Assembly: GCA_950295325.1 (NCBI GenBank)
Contig: OX485805.1
Span: forward strand, 33,093,501 to 33,157,500
Direction: 5' to 3'
Length of the DNA stretch: 64,000 nucleotides
From: Polytrichum commune
Lineage: Eukaryota; Streptophyta; Polytrichopsida; Polytrichales; Polytrichaceae
Part shown: positions 11,844 through 24,779 of the stretch, piece by piece
How positions within the stretch are numbered: the first letter of the stretch is position 1
Layout of the letters: the number at the start of each line of letters is the position of its first letter
Program-made: the position numbers and the translations under genes
Notes under the pieces: generated by a model
What the model was told of the DNA's origin: nothing
Database searches by the model: none
Seen by the model: only the letters and a program-made list of their open reading frames with translations

Positions 11844-12023
11844 TGGATTGCCTTAGCAAACACCGTTTACAAGCTATTTATAGTTGCACTAACATATATC
11901 CTTACCACAATTGGTGAACAACACAAAATCCTTCGTCACAGTCAAGAAGGCTTCCATCCAATGAGAGACCCATCCTGACAAATATAGGTCACCATGGCCA
12001 CCTTAGAAGATGCAAAATTCACA

Positions 12024-12063
12024 AAACACACACACGCGTGCGCGTATACACACACACACACAT
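12024..12063. repeat. CA-rich microsatellite inside the LINE reverse transcriptase
   Basis: An ACACACAC... run with a CGCGTGCGCGTATAC core sits between the L-E-D-A-K and I-D-F-K-N-A segments. The corresponding spot in the copy at 31.4 kb reads normally (T-N-Q-D-A-Y-I-T-C), so the tract arose within coding sequence. Confidence 0.75.
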
Positions 12064-12817
12064 CGACTTCAAAAATGCCTAGGGATCCATAGACTGCCCA
12101 AGATTATTAGCCATTATGGGAGACCTAGGCTACCCATCAGATGCCATTGACTTAGTAGGTAATATTTACGCAAAATCAACCAAGGGCACATTTAATCAAA
12201 ACTCCACCCATTAGAATAAGCAGATGGACTTTCCAATGAGATACGTTGAGTTAATACCTATTCCTCTTCTTCCTAGACCCATATTGCGATGGCTAAAAAC
12301 AAAAATCAACTCGGATGCCACTTCAACACCTCACCAAACACCATCACAATTTCAGCCTATGCAAATGAACTTGCCATCATCGCCAACAACATTACACACA
12401 TACAACCACAACTCAACAAAGTAAGACTATGCTAGGATTGGGCACACATGGAATTGGGCATCAACACATGTGCAATTAATAGTTGCCCCAACAAATCTAA
12501 ACTACAACCCTCACATTCACCACATATCTAAAAGCGCGAAACTTCAACTACAAAAACCAAAATATACCAGTCCTAACACAAAATGAACCATACACATACC
12601 TTGGTATACGATTACTTCCATCCCTTAAATGGACCACACAAAAAGACACCACCATAGCAAAAACCAAGAAACAAAGCACAACACTTGTACTCACTCACTT
12701 GTACTCTCGCTTGCCTCACTCCAACAAAAACTCAAGATCCTCAACACAATCATTCAACCATGGATTGATTACACCTTCTATACAACTCCCTTTTCAATCC
12801 CAAACACCAACAAACTA

Positions 12818-13122
12818 AGAGGGGCCCTTTCCCGCTCGGGTCCTTAAACCGCTCACTAGACCTATCCAAACAAGAGGTACGTTATAGCTTCCAACCTCAA
12901 ATTTCTATGTAATCATGGTGTACATTTTTGGGGTGAGTGGTTTTGGGTACCCCTATGAGTACTCCTTCCAAAATTCATGACTAATTCAATATTAATCCAA
13001 AATTAATTATTCCAATTGGTCCAATTTCCAATGTACTTTGCACATCTTCCAAGATTGATCCCCCCTTAATAACTCCCCAATGAACATGCCAATTTGAAAT
13101 TCGAGCGGGAAAGGGCCCCTCT
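12818..13122. mobile_element. 305-bp MITE nested in LINE copy 1
   Basis: Bases 12818-12838 and 13102-13122 are perfect 21-bp inverted repeats (first 20 bases AGAGGGGCCCTTTCCCGCTC). The LINE coding sequence stops at the left end and resumes just after the right end, so this is an insertion. The interior is AT-rich and non-coding. The target duplication is ambiguous: a 3-bp CTA is possible if the right boundary is placed two bases earlier, which would suit PIF/Harbinger or CACTA. Confidence 0.75.
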
Positions 13123-13720
13123 ACCTTAAACTCCTCATTAAACTCACAAAATCCATGTGCAACATTTCACCCGTTACCATGTGACACATTTGGAATCAAA
13201 GTGTCGTCTCTTCTCCCAAGATACACTAACTACCACATTGAGTGAGCAACTCAACCCAATGCTCAATGACCCAAGTCCATTGGGAGGCATCTACCAATGA
13301 TTTAGTGAAATATATAGTCACCAAACAAGGCGGTGCGGAATACCTATCAAACTTGAAATATCAAGCATGTTCCTTATCCCCATCCACAAGAACATTATAA
13401 ATCATGAAACAACATTTTATCATACATTTAGACTCCATAGACACCACATTCCCTATCCACCAATCACTATTCAATGAAAATTTATGGCAATTCGTGAAGT
13501 CCATTCTACCCCGCCCTCACCCCCCCCCCCCCCCAACAAATATCCAACACAAACAATATCATCAAAAACTAGTGACCTTCAACATAACCGCCTTACCCCA
13601 AATGCAAGACCATACTAGCATCTGCATCCTCGCCTCTAAGTATTTGAAAGGAGAATGCTACCATATGAGCGGCGAGCACCAAGCAATGAGTGATGAGAGG
13701 TAACATGAGAGCGGTCAAGA

Positions 13721-16034
13721 AAGACAAATTGCTCAGTAATACACCCACAGGTAATCATCGAGGTTTAGGCATAACAATGGACACATTCCATATTAATAAT
13801 TATAACGTAATGCAATTAAAACTCAAATTTGTGGATTTATGATTGGAAATGCCAAACCCAATGTAGTCTAGTTTCCATTGCAATCCATTGCAATCCACCT
13901 CCGGATCAAACTTGCAAGACTTTGAGCGAGGTGGAAATGTTGAAGTGGCAACTTGTGTGATAGACATGCTCTCTACATGGATGGGAAGCAAAAATGACCT
14001 AGAAAGTGATGACAATTGTCGCATCATCCTTGCAACATTGCACACAAACCACAATATTAGTTTGAGATACTATGTAATTTGGGAAAACCAAGATGAATAA
14101 ATTGAAATTGATGTAGACAAAACACATGTATTCAAACGAGTTATCCTCGCCACCTTCCAAGGAGGTTCTTCATCCAACCGGGTTGATTGTGAGGGAGAAT
14201 CCACTACACATTGTTCATGCAATGATTGACGAAGTAATTGTACAATCTCCTTGAAAATATTATAATATGATTCATATAATGCAAGTGAGTAGAAGATGGG
14301 TTGAGGATTTTATAGTGCATGATTTATCAATTCTCAAACATAACCGCAATACACTTGATACCCCACCGATATCTCACAAGCGCAAAATCGTATGTTATAG
14401 GATATGTTCAAACATCACGACACATAATTTGGTATGAACAAGAGAACGAATGTATCATCATGAAGAAAAACTTTGGCAAAATGAAAGATAGCCTCCACCT
14501 CCTTCATATCGTAACAATTTCAAACTAGATTGGAGAAGGCAAGCCCAAGGCAAGGGAAGAAATACCTAGGATGTGTAGACCTTCAACATGTCCCCAATGC
14601 ATATGTCAAATCCTTGATGTAGCCAAGAGTCATTCAAAACCCTTGTCTTCCGGGCATCGTCACATATGACATGATTATATATATATCAGAAGTGTTGCTA
14701 TCAAAACAAATGAAAATTACGAGGTATAAGAATGCTTACTTGCTTAACAAACTCATCAGTCTTGATCAATACTAATAAAAAACGAGTGCTTATAATATTA
14801 AGCACATATGTGTCATCCAACATCACCCTCACCCGTAGGTAGGACAACACGTTGTTGCACAAACTTCATAACACAACAAGGAGGTAGGGGGAGGAAATGG
14901 GCATTTCCTCCTCCACATGATGATTATGAGCAGGAATGGTTGAATTGACATATCCGGTTCACCCGAATACTCCCATTATGATTGTGTGGATCACACGTGG
15001 TAGAGTGCATGTGGAGTTTATTAATTATGATTGTTAGTGCAATGTAAAAGGGCACGATGACAAATCGTTTTGTGTTAGTAAGAAAATATTTACCCATAAC
15101 ACAACAATTGTAAAGAAGCTACATTGAATCATGTTTGTGTGGGTTACCATTTGGAATTACGCATTGATATAACATTTTACTGAACATATGAGTTTTTACT
15201 CAAGCCTCATAAATACTTAGTGTGCACATCAAAGAACATGATATAACTTGCTCGGTAAAATATATATATATATATATATAGATAGATTAAAAAAACTTAT
15301 AGCAACATGTAACTCTGGATGGCAACCCACATTAATAGGACATTTCAGTGTACATGTCATGTAACTACATGCTCACCTTCCAAACGGTTGGCCCCACTTC
15401 ACATAGTGGGTGCTTAACCCCTAATGTCCTATGTGACCATAATTTGGTTGTGAGCAATTCGTTTTGACCCCTTTGACACTAGTTTGGATGGTTTCTTGAT
15501 TGTTTCAACAATTCATGTTTTTTCAAGTTTGCTATGTTATGCCACATGAACAATTCTCATTCGACACAATTAGCCAATTTTGGCTTAGTTAAAATACGGG
15601 AGTGTGCTCTCAATTGGTTTACAATAGAACCGGTCCACGAACCATAACTTGACCTATGAAAATCCATGTGGAAGGTGTGCAATCATGACACTGTTGCCTC
15701 GAATTGCAAAGCTTCCCAAAAAAATCACAAAACAATGGTTTCAAGATTTGTGAGTTGGTTTGAGTGGAGGTTCGATAAATAAATAAATAAACCAACCCTA
15801 ATTTAATTTCTAAGTTGATGCCTCTCAAGACCACTATTGACACTCCTATTATAATCTCCTACATAACATATCTTCAACATTTAAATTTTGGAGCATGAGT
15901 AGTCACTTCTAACCTACAAACATCTATACAATTGGATTTGTTGAAAAAGCTTTAGATCTTCATCTATGGTCGTTGAAATTGAGGTCGCATTCTTTGGACA
16001 AATTTGAGGAAAATTGGGCGTGGAAAGTTAAGGG
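13721..16034. other. Intergenic sequence, nothing recognised
   Basis: AT-rich with a TA dinucleotide run at 15259-15280. Short open frames near 13888-14100 and 15619-15843 show no known domain. Confidence 0.5.
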
Positions 16035-16098
16035 TTAATCAACAACATAGTCGTTGATTAATACCAACATATTTATATCAACGTTTTTGTCGTTGATA
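16035..16098. repeat. Two adjacent ATCAACG palindromes
   Basis: 16035-16061 is an inverted repeat with arm TTAATCAACAAC, and 16076-16098 is a second with 8-bp arm TATCAACG. Both share the ATCAACRA core, so the pair may be the ends or the remains of a small inverted-repeat element. Confidence 0.5.
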
Positions 16099-17087
16099 GG
16101 AACTCTTTCAACTCACGTGTTGTTAGGATGGAAGAGCAACGCACCCACCTCCCTAGTAGTGACAATTCATATTATTAAAGACAATGCAACCCAATTGTAT
16201 TTTTTTTCTTTTAAATAAAAAATAAAATAAAAATACAGGAGTGCATGTAGTCATGATAGGTTGCAGTGCATGTGTGCTCATGCCCATCATCCCACGTGTA
16301 TCATGAACAATCTTAAACAAGAGTTAGGGTGACTTTTCATTCTAGTACATCATTTTGATTCCCATGTTCCTATTTCCTAAAGTGAATGAAAACGTAAGCA
16401 CGCACCAAAATCTATTCACCCGGGGTAGATCATGCCCTCTAGCTTTGGTACAATTGGTGGAAACTATGACTTTACTACTGCCTATAATTGGTATAAAACT
16501 GAAACTTCAAGGAGCTACTTTGATTTTTACAACTCCCAAGATCTAATTCCATCAATAAATTAGTCACGTCGCACAATGGTCAGGCTCAAAAGGTTTATAT
16601 ATTCTAATATATGCCATGTTAGGGCTACACACAACCCACCCAACAAAGGAGCATTTATGAAACTGCAACATGCACATCTAAAATTTATACATTGCATTTT
16701 GCATTTTAAACACAAACATCCAAACCCCATGCAATATGTATGTGACCATAAACCCCCCCCTAAAAATAAATGCAATGAATGATTACATAAATGCAATTTA
16801 TGTTATTCAAAGCATAAGAAGATGTCATAATCCAACATTTGCCACGGAGTCCCCCTTATGCACTCCTCGTGCACTTATAGTGTGCAATTTTTTATTGATT
16901 TTGTCTTTAAATTTATCAATGTTTTCACACTATGCCTCCTCGAATGCAATTCTAGAACAATGGGGAAGTCTATTAAAAGTATTTCCCATGTAAATGTGAC
17001 CTTTATAATGTTCCAAAGGAATTCAATCTCAAAGAATAAAGACGAATTCATGATACATCCTTATTCAATCATGCATATTGTGGGCCG
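16099..17087. other. Intergenic sequence, nothing recognised
   Basis: No recognised gene. Contains an 8-C run at 16753-16760. Confidence 0.4.
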
Positions 17088-17180
17088 GTTTACACTATAG
17101 ACCAAGAAGTGGTCCCAGGGCGATGTAAGAGCATGGATTGGCTGTTGAACTCGTCATGGGACCACTTCGGTTTAAACCAA
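17088..17180. repeat. Foldback with perfect 12-bp arms GAAGTGGTCCCA
   Basis: 17106-17117 and 17157-17168 are exact reverse complements around a 39-nt loop. The outer flanks also pair loosely (GGTTTACACTATAGACC outside the left arm, GGTTTAAACC outside the right). The word GGTTTACACTATRGACC recurs in reverse complement near 20768-20784, which suggests a small repeat family. Confidence 0.5.
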
Positions 17181-20100
17181 GGGAAAAATGGCAAAGTGAC
17201 CATAGAGGTCGAGGTCCTCAAAATACATGTTTTAAGGCATAATAAATGCACTGACATGATCCAACGGGTTTTGTGGTGAGAGAGGCAAGAGAGGCGGTCT
17301 GGTAGGAAAAGGTAAGGGCCCATGGCAGAGAAATGTTGTGTTAATAAAACTTTAATGAATTGTTTTTGGGGTTGTACGTAATATGGCGAATGCCCTTAAT
17401 TACAAGAAAAAACATTATAATTCAAGAAACAAGTATAACATTATAATTTTTAAAAACCAGTATAATGCCTAAATCCCAACAATTTAAAAATTAAATTAAC
17501 TAATTCAGTAAAATGTTAAATGGACAATACACTGGTACAACAAGAAAACAAGTAACAACGTTAAATTCAAATAAACTAGTAGAACATGAAATTCAATTAA
17601 ACCAATAGAATGTTAAATTAATTAAATTAGGAGAATGCTAAATTAAATTACTATAATATTTAAAAACATAAAAACATTATCATTATCATTATCATTATAA
17701 TAAATAGTAGAAAATACATGAAATTAACTTAAGTTTTGTATATGATTCTTATATTTAATAGGCTCTTATTTGTCTTCTAAAGTTGTTGTGCATTGTGTGG
17801 TAGTGTGTGTGTTTTTTTGTTTTCTTTTTTGCAACAATAAATGGATATACTACATATGAAAATCCACATATAGAGTCACATGGAGAGTAGTCACATAATT
17901 TACAATGGATAGAAGACATGTGAGTCCAATTTTAGAAGTAAACAATTGTGCATTATTTAAATGTTGCATGTGTATAATATGCTTCCATCTCATTCTAGCG
18001 TAATTCTTCATCCGCCAATGTTGAATTTTTTTAGAAAATTGACAAATAGAGAAGCATCATGATGTAGCAATGGTATTACCAACAGTGATAACATGAACAT
18101 GAAAATTTGTTTATGAATAGAAGCAAAGCCGAGTTACAAACAAAGGATGGAAGAAGACAAATTAAACAGAGAAGGATATAATTGAGGTTGGTAAATTCGA
18201 AGAAGAATATATGGACAAAACAAAATAGAAGGACTATGAGGAGCACCACCTCATTCATATTTGAAGCAAGGTGAGTGAAATATTTGCCAAAACCGCAAAC
18301 AAACAAGATAAATATTTTTAATATAAGTGATTAAAAATAAGAAATGTTGTACAAAAGTAAGTTGAATAAGGTTGAATGCAGCCGTATGTGGGTGTATGTG
18401 GACTCATACGTTTCGAACCCACCCCGGATTTAACCAAAATTCCATCGGCCCGACCGGTTAACTACTAATGTCTTAAACTTATATTGTTCAATATGGTTTT
18501 TCGATTGTATATTATGTAGGTTTACTATATAAATTATATTCACAAAATAATATTATATATACGTTTTAATATTATTTTTACAAATCACATCAGTTTTTAC
18601 AAACCAAAACTTATATTATGTTATTGTCATCTGCATGCATAAACATTTAATTAAATTGCAATTTTTTTGGTAATTATATTTAAAAATATTAATCGTTCAT
18701 AGTTGTCTTGGTAAAAAATATACGAAACCAATTTGAAATAAGACAGGTCCGATAAGAGGGCCAATAAAGTTTTTGGATAAAAGAGAACACGAAAACGTAA
18801 ATGGTTTTCATGAATAATATGTTAGCAATACAAATGTACATAATCAAATTTTAGCATAATCATTTCCATAATATATTATTATATTTGCACCTATATCATG
18901 TCAAACATCATCAATCACTCCACCAATAATAGATGGATCATAAGACAAGAAAATAAATTCAAGAAAAGACCGAAAGTTTATTGGAACATATTATCCACAA
19001 TTCCGAAGTTTTGTTTGCGTCATTCCATAAATATATCAATTTCATGAAGAACATGGACATGAATAAAATTTGTCTTTTATATAAATTTTAATTACTACTA
19101 TGGTATATCATTTTTACTATCACTATCTATATGTGATATACCGGATATACTCCGTATATTGTAATGTCATAGACTTTCTGCCAATAAATTGCGCATAATT
19201 ATGGCTTCTTTTAGAATGTCATTTGCCTTCTCGTTTTTTTCTCAATAAAAATAAATATGTTTCTACGTCATTTATCTCATCTGAAATTGGAACATCATCC
19301 CTGGCCAAAATGTTTCTTTTCATTTTAATAAATTCTGATTTTTTTCCTTGTAGTTCATTGTCTTCTTGTAATTTTCCGCTAGTAATTCTTCTAGGTAGTT
19401 TTTTTGATTTTTTTGTTTTCTTTTTCTCCTACAATCTAGTTCTCTTCAATCTTTTTATTCTTTACAATGCATAAATTATTTAACAGTATGAATGTTGCTA
19501 CAATGTTTGTCATATTCCTCAATGATACCTCTGATCACTTCATTACCAACCTTCATATACCCTAATATGCCAAATGTTTTTCCTACATACATTCTAGGTG
19601 AACATTAGATAAAATTAACGTTTTTTTTTTTTTTTTAAATGTTGAATTTTTCTGACCATTAAACAAACAATGTATCCAAGGCCTCACGAGATATGCATCG
19701 TCTACGACAAGTTTGCACAATTGGAATTTCTCTTCTATACATGCTCGTTCAATTTTTGTTTCATAAAATACAACCAAATCATGTAGATTTCGTGGCCATC
19801 TGGTTTCATAATTCTATAACATATAATTTGGTCCAACAATTCATTATAAAATTGATGAGTGGAATGATTTCTTACAATAATAATATTTTTTGCCCAGTAT
19901 TGGAGTTAAAATAAGAATATGTGAACCGTCTGTTGCCCTTGTATATCATGCAATTGTTCGAACCTTGTAGCTAGAACCCTAAACTGCGATTTATTCAGAG
20001 TTTGTATAAAAATTGGTTACAAATGCTTCCTAACAACCCTACAAAAATTTCTCACTATTTTTTACAATGTGCTCTTATGAACTTTATACAAATCTCCTAT

Positions 20101-20639
20101 ACTTTGCAGTCCATTGCCGCTACCTAACCTATGCAATGACATTGTTACCCTCTCTTGTACCGCTATAATAACTCTAAAACGGATGTTCTCTTTCTTCAAA
20201 TACGGGCCCAATATTTCACACAAAAATATGAAACTATTATATTTCACTCAAGGTCGCTTCCTAAATTATTTCTCCGTCCACTATCTCAACAACAAGTGTT
20301 CTACATATCCAGACATCCGTTCTTGACTTCATATGCTTCTCTCTCTCTATGCCCCAGATCCTCATAAATCAAGCTCAAAATTGCAGACTTCTCCTACCTT
20401 TGTTGCAAAAGCAATGTTTGAATGTTCACAACATGTTTCACAAGCATGTACAAAAACATGTATAACCTAAGAACAAAACAAGGGTCCTCCTCCTTGCAAC
20501 CATGTTTGTTGTAATTCAAAGTGAAAACAAGCAAAAACACGAAGTGAGGTCAAGAGAAGACCAATGAAACCAAGAGAATGATCAAAGTTGCATTTTTTGT
20601 ACATATTTAGCACCTTCACTTTTGGGTCCATAGTCTTTC
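17181..20639. other. Very AT-rich intergenic sequence
   Basis: Contains ATTATC tetranucleotide-like repeats near 17680-17700 and long A/T runs (for example 19620-19637). No gene, RNA or element was recognised in about 3.5 kb. Confidence 0.5.
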
Positions 20640-20790
20640 CTCTTGGTCCACATTTGGTTTACACCTAGTGAGGGGCCCAAAGCTCTCAAAACTGATTTTT
20701 TAAGAAGTTGGACCAATGAAGTTGGACCATTTACTCATACCATCTTCCATGGTCCGACTTCATGGTCCATAGTGTAAACCAACCATGTAT
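20640..20790. repeat. Imperfect foldback related to the one at 17.1 kb
   Basis: TTTGGTTTACACCTAG (20653 region) faces GTCCATAGTGTAAACCAACC (20765-20784), pairing over about 12 bp with mismatches across roughly 110 bases. The right arm shares GGTTTACACTATRGACC in reverse complement with the foldback at 17088. Confidence 0.35.
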
Positions 20791-20859
20791 AGCTCCCGTT
20801 GTATATAGGTGTTGAAACACACCCCTCTCAAGAACTCTCCAACACATGAGATGTAGGTG

Positions 20860-21240
20860 AATGAATAGGGTTGTCCTAAGAGGAGACACGACCAAGCATG
20901 TCAACTTTGACCTATCAATTATAAATCATGCACCCATGAATACATGTGGGAACTTCGTTGGCCATGCTCTAGCTATGTGCTCCCCAAGGTTGTTCGGGCG
21001 TTTGGCACAAAAGCAAAAAGGATGTGGAAGTTGGAATAACTAGAAAAGTAGTTGGGATAGGAATCATGGTCCCCAATTCAATCATAATATGGCGCCATCA
21101 TAGTCCACTAAAGAGGATTGCTCCCTCGTTGGACCTCTACCTTTTCCCCCCTTCCCTTGCTCTTATGATGATGAAAAAGACGACCTCACCCCTCCCCCCC
21201 CTCCGGCGGCGAAATCTTCCCACCCAATGAGACGCCTCCA
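20860..21240 (+). pseudogene. Possible gag/ORF1 zinc-knuckle relic
   Basis: One frame reads T-C-G-N-F-V-G-H-A-L-A-M-C (20930-20985), close to the retroelement zinc knuckle but lacking the first cysteine and carrying one extra residue before the histidine. It is followed by a proline-rich stretch near 21120-21230 in another frame. It could be the tail of a LINE ORF1 or a gag gene. With one weak motif and frameshifts this is tentative. Confidence 0.25.
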
Positions 21241-24200
21241 TAGTACACTCACCCCTACCCATCCCAATTCCCCCCCTCACCCTCACATCATACATTGCAT
21301 CCTATCCTTTCAACCCCATCATATTTGTAGCCCTTGCTCTTATTACGAGTATACCAATGTGTATATCTAGAAGGTATGGCTATTGCAATTACGATGTATG
21401 CAAATGGTCGTCCTCTTTGGTAACGTTTGCATAGAGAATACATCCATGCCATGTAATTTGCACATTGATCGTCAATCCACAAATCTATGCCATATTTTGC
21501 ACTAATTTGTTACACTAGAACCACACGTCCAAACTCTCGTTCACAAATGTACTCATGCATCTCTCATTTTATAGTGAAATCCCAATATATGTTTATTGAG
21601 TTTCTGGAGGTTTCCACAATAAACACATGTACTATACACCTCCATAGCACACATGTATCATGTGTATACGAGACAACGTAGAGGTATTTCAAAACATTAA
21701 CATTTTGTTACATCCTACATGCAAGAAGAAGCAATTTTCTTTTGTTATTTCAATTGCGCTCATTTATTAGTTGGGTTTCAACTCGTTGAAGTAACTTTAA
21801 GTGTCTCCACAAAGTCTTTGCGAAGGTGGCATTGGTCATTTGACATGCTTAGGGCATAACCACATGTTTTACACTAACATTGGAGAAATGTAGTTAAGAG
21901 GAGAGTAGCATGTTTAGGTGTTCCACACATTCATTGTACACAAGCACCTCAAGTTAGGTTCCCATGATGAAACCAAAATCTATGCAATACACGAAGATTC
22001 ACATAGATTAAATCAAAGTTGCATTCAATTTGGTCAACAATCGTTATTTTATAATAGTTGACTCCCATACAAGGAGGTTAAAGTTGTCCCCCCTATATAG
22101 GTTGCATGAAGAGGGATGGAAGAGTTCAAAGGAATAAAGAACACCTCTAATTGTACATTATTACCTTCATGTACTTGGCACGGGGCAAGAGGTGTCCACA
22201 ATGACAACGTGAGGCCCTTATAATGGGACTTCACATGGAGTCAAATTCTATGTTGGATGGATAAGAAATTGTGTTCATATGTGAAATTCCCCTCTTGGTG
22301 CAAATGGGAAGGTGTTAGAGCAAGAAGATAAATATTGTGACCTCGAGGAGACAAAACTGGGGAGGGATTGTAATTGAGCTTATGAAAGTATAGTTTATCC
22401 TATTATTAACTTAATCGATACATTAAATCTTTAGAGAATTTAATACTACTATTTGAGCGGCAACATCTAAATGATTTTAAAACACAATTGTTTAAAGATT
22501 AACATCAAAGATCCTAAATATAATTGGAATGAAGCGGCCCTCGACCTTGAACTTCGTACGGGGGTTTATTTTAACTTGAGCCCATTTGTCCATGATAGAT
22601 GAGTTTATATATAGAGTTGAACTACCTTCTCCTAATCAAGACTTTGTCGAGAATCTATAGGTACCAAAATCTCAATCATACTAGGATTGAATTTCGGAAC
22701 CAATAATGCCGTGGCACATGTCCCTAGTTTCGAGTGTGAAAGCTCTTCACAAGATGAGCGGTTATGACATATTCTATACATGAACAATATGTTCAAACCA
22801 ACTTTCGACTTCAAAATTCATAAGACTTTCAAGCAATGAATAAAATTACCCATTTTATTTTAATTTTATTATTGCAGATCTACTGATATATATCCTCCTA
22901 GATGGGAAGAATTTGCAGCGCCTTATACATTACTTCTTTGGGTATGGCGCATAATCTCGTAAGTGATCCATGTGGACTGACAACGAATCCCAAGCCACTC
23001 AAGAGGCTCATGGGCACTAGTGGGTATGATGAGTCCACTATGTACTTCCACTTAATTATAGAACTCCGACAAACACACACAAGGATAGTCACCCACCTGC
23101 ATTAATGGCCATAGTATTGAATAAACACACTCATATTGATTACTAGGAGCCTCGGATCACCATACAAATATTCTAAACCACATTACTCATTTGAAAATGT
23201 ATCGTTCTTGTAGATAGCACGTGTCCACAAAACTTGAAGATTGATTGTGAATGACTTTGTGGGACGTATCAAATACTCTCACCTTTGTGTAGGGGATAGG
23301 TCCACATACATAGCCTTGTATAGGATAAGTACAAATTCGGAAATCAAACTCATTATAACTTTATCTTCTTTTGAAAGAGATAATTGTAGAAACAATTACA
23401 TAATGCTCACAACGATAATCCATCAATTGGATAGAACTAATCAACCTTATTTTATATTGGTTGATTTGGGTTCTACATATCATTGGCCATTGAAGGTGAG
23501 TGTGTAAATGTTGTTAAAAAAATTGCAGTCCATGAGGTACCATAATCCCTCAATGCCCACCTAAAGACATCAGGACATCAATGCAACAAACATTGTTGCA
23601 TTTTGCATTGTTCTCTCAATGCGATTCATCTCAAAGTCCAATGTAGCTAGCTCACAAGTGTGACCAATGGATATAGAATATGTATGAACTAGGTGTTCCT
23701 AACTTAAGAAACATTTCATATCCATCGCTCAAGCAATGAGTACATTTGGACCTCATGGAGGGTCCATATGAATTTATAAACAACAATGTGTGCATGAGGT
23801 ATCTTGGTAGCAAACATGACAAGATCGTGACACAAAAGTTCCATGCTATAAGCAACATGTTGTTCAACGTTTGACAAATCATCAATTCAACATCATCCAT
23901 CAGTCATATAACACCATATTGATATGATGGCCCTACTACTTCCACCTCAGATGACGGACTTATCCTCAACCTTAAGCATAACATAGAATATGAGCACAAT
24001 TTTATTTTTCATAGTATCCTATGCAATTAACTTCTACTCCAATGTCAAAAAATGACTTATCAATTAAGATATGCACTTCCAATGGTCAAACCTATTAGTG
24101 GACTCCAAATAAACAACATAAGTCCAAATAACCTAACTCTTTAGATTTAGATATAGACAACATGTGGGAAATGACCAAAATACAAAACCATATACTAAAA

Positions 24201-24779
24201 TGTTACACCACTTTTCACTTTCTACAAAGTACAACACTTTGACACATGTCACCACTTACAAACATAAAAAGAAACTTCATTGTACAAACTTTGCAATAAT
24301 TCTCACATGTGGGATTTGCAACATAAATACATTATTGCCCACAAATGTTAAATTAGAATGACACAAGCCCCAATCCCCTATACTAAATTGCTTTTTGTTA
24401 CAATCACCTAGTGGTCCACCTACTAGCACGTAGGCACCAGACCCTCTCCATGTTACTTGTCCATATGGAGTTGCAATGGCTAGGGGTAACGGGTCCAAAA
24501 GCATGTTGTTGTCAATGCAACAACTGACGTTACTTTTCTTTCTTCCTTCCTTCCTTCCTTCCTTAAAAGGTTGAATGGTTATCTTATCAAGGTCCAATAA
24601 TTGTAATTTACCAAATGCGCTTGTGCACATGCATGAGTGTCGGGAAAAAATAGCCCATGATGCGTTGCAAAATATTGCATCATGTTCATGATTTTAAAAC
24701 AAGGATCGAACACCTCCCAAGACATTGTAGTCATACCATAATAACAAATGATTTTTTGAACTATTTCTTCATATTTTTG
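21241..24779. other. Intergenic sequence, nothing recognised
   Basis: Apart from a TTCC repeat (about 24537-24564) I see no structured feature. Short frames near 22902-23105, 23241-23507 and 24277-24630 have no recognised motif. Confidence 0.5.

Larger units (their letters stand above)
11844..13720 (+). mobile_element. Decayed L1-type LINE, copy 1: reverse transcriptase and thumb region
   Basis: Broken frames on the + strand give a recognisable non-LTR reverse transcriptase. The run begins with W-I-A-L-A-N-T-V-Y-K-L (11844 on), then S-Q-E-G-F near 11937, L-E-D-A-K near 12003, I-D-F-K-N-A near 12062, and M-G-D-L-G-Y-P with V-G-N-I-Y near 12115-12165. An A-Y-A-N-E-L-A segment near 12355 occupies the place of the catalytic Y-A/V-D-D box, so the aspartates are altered. 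Downstream come L-G-I-N-T-C-A-I and Q-Q-K-L-K-I-L-N-T-I-I-Q-P, and after the inserted MITE I-V-T-K-Q-G-G-A-E-Y-L (13315 on). Several stops and frameshifts show it is dead. It matches the reverse-strand copy at 30-31.6 kb; EN and RNase H are not seen here. Confidence 0.8.
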
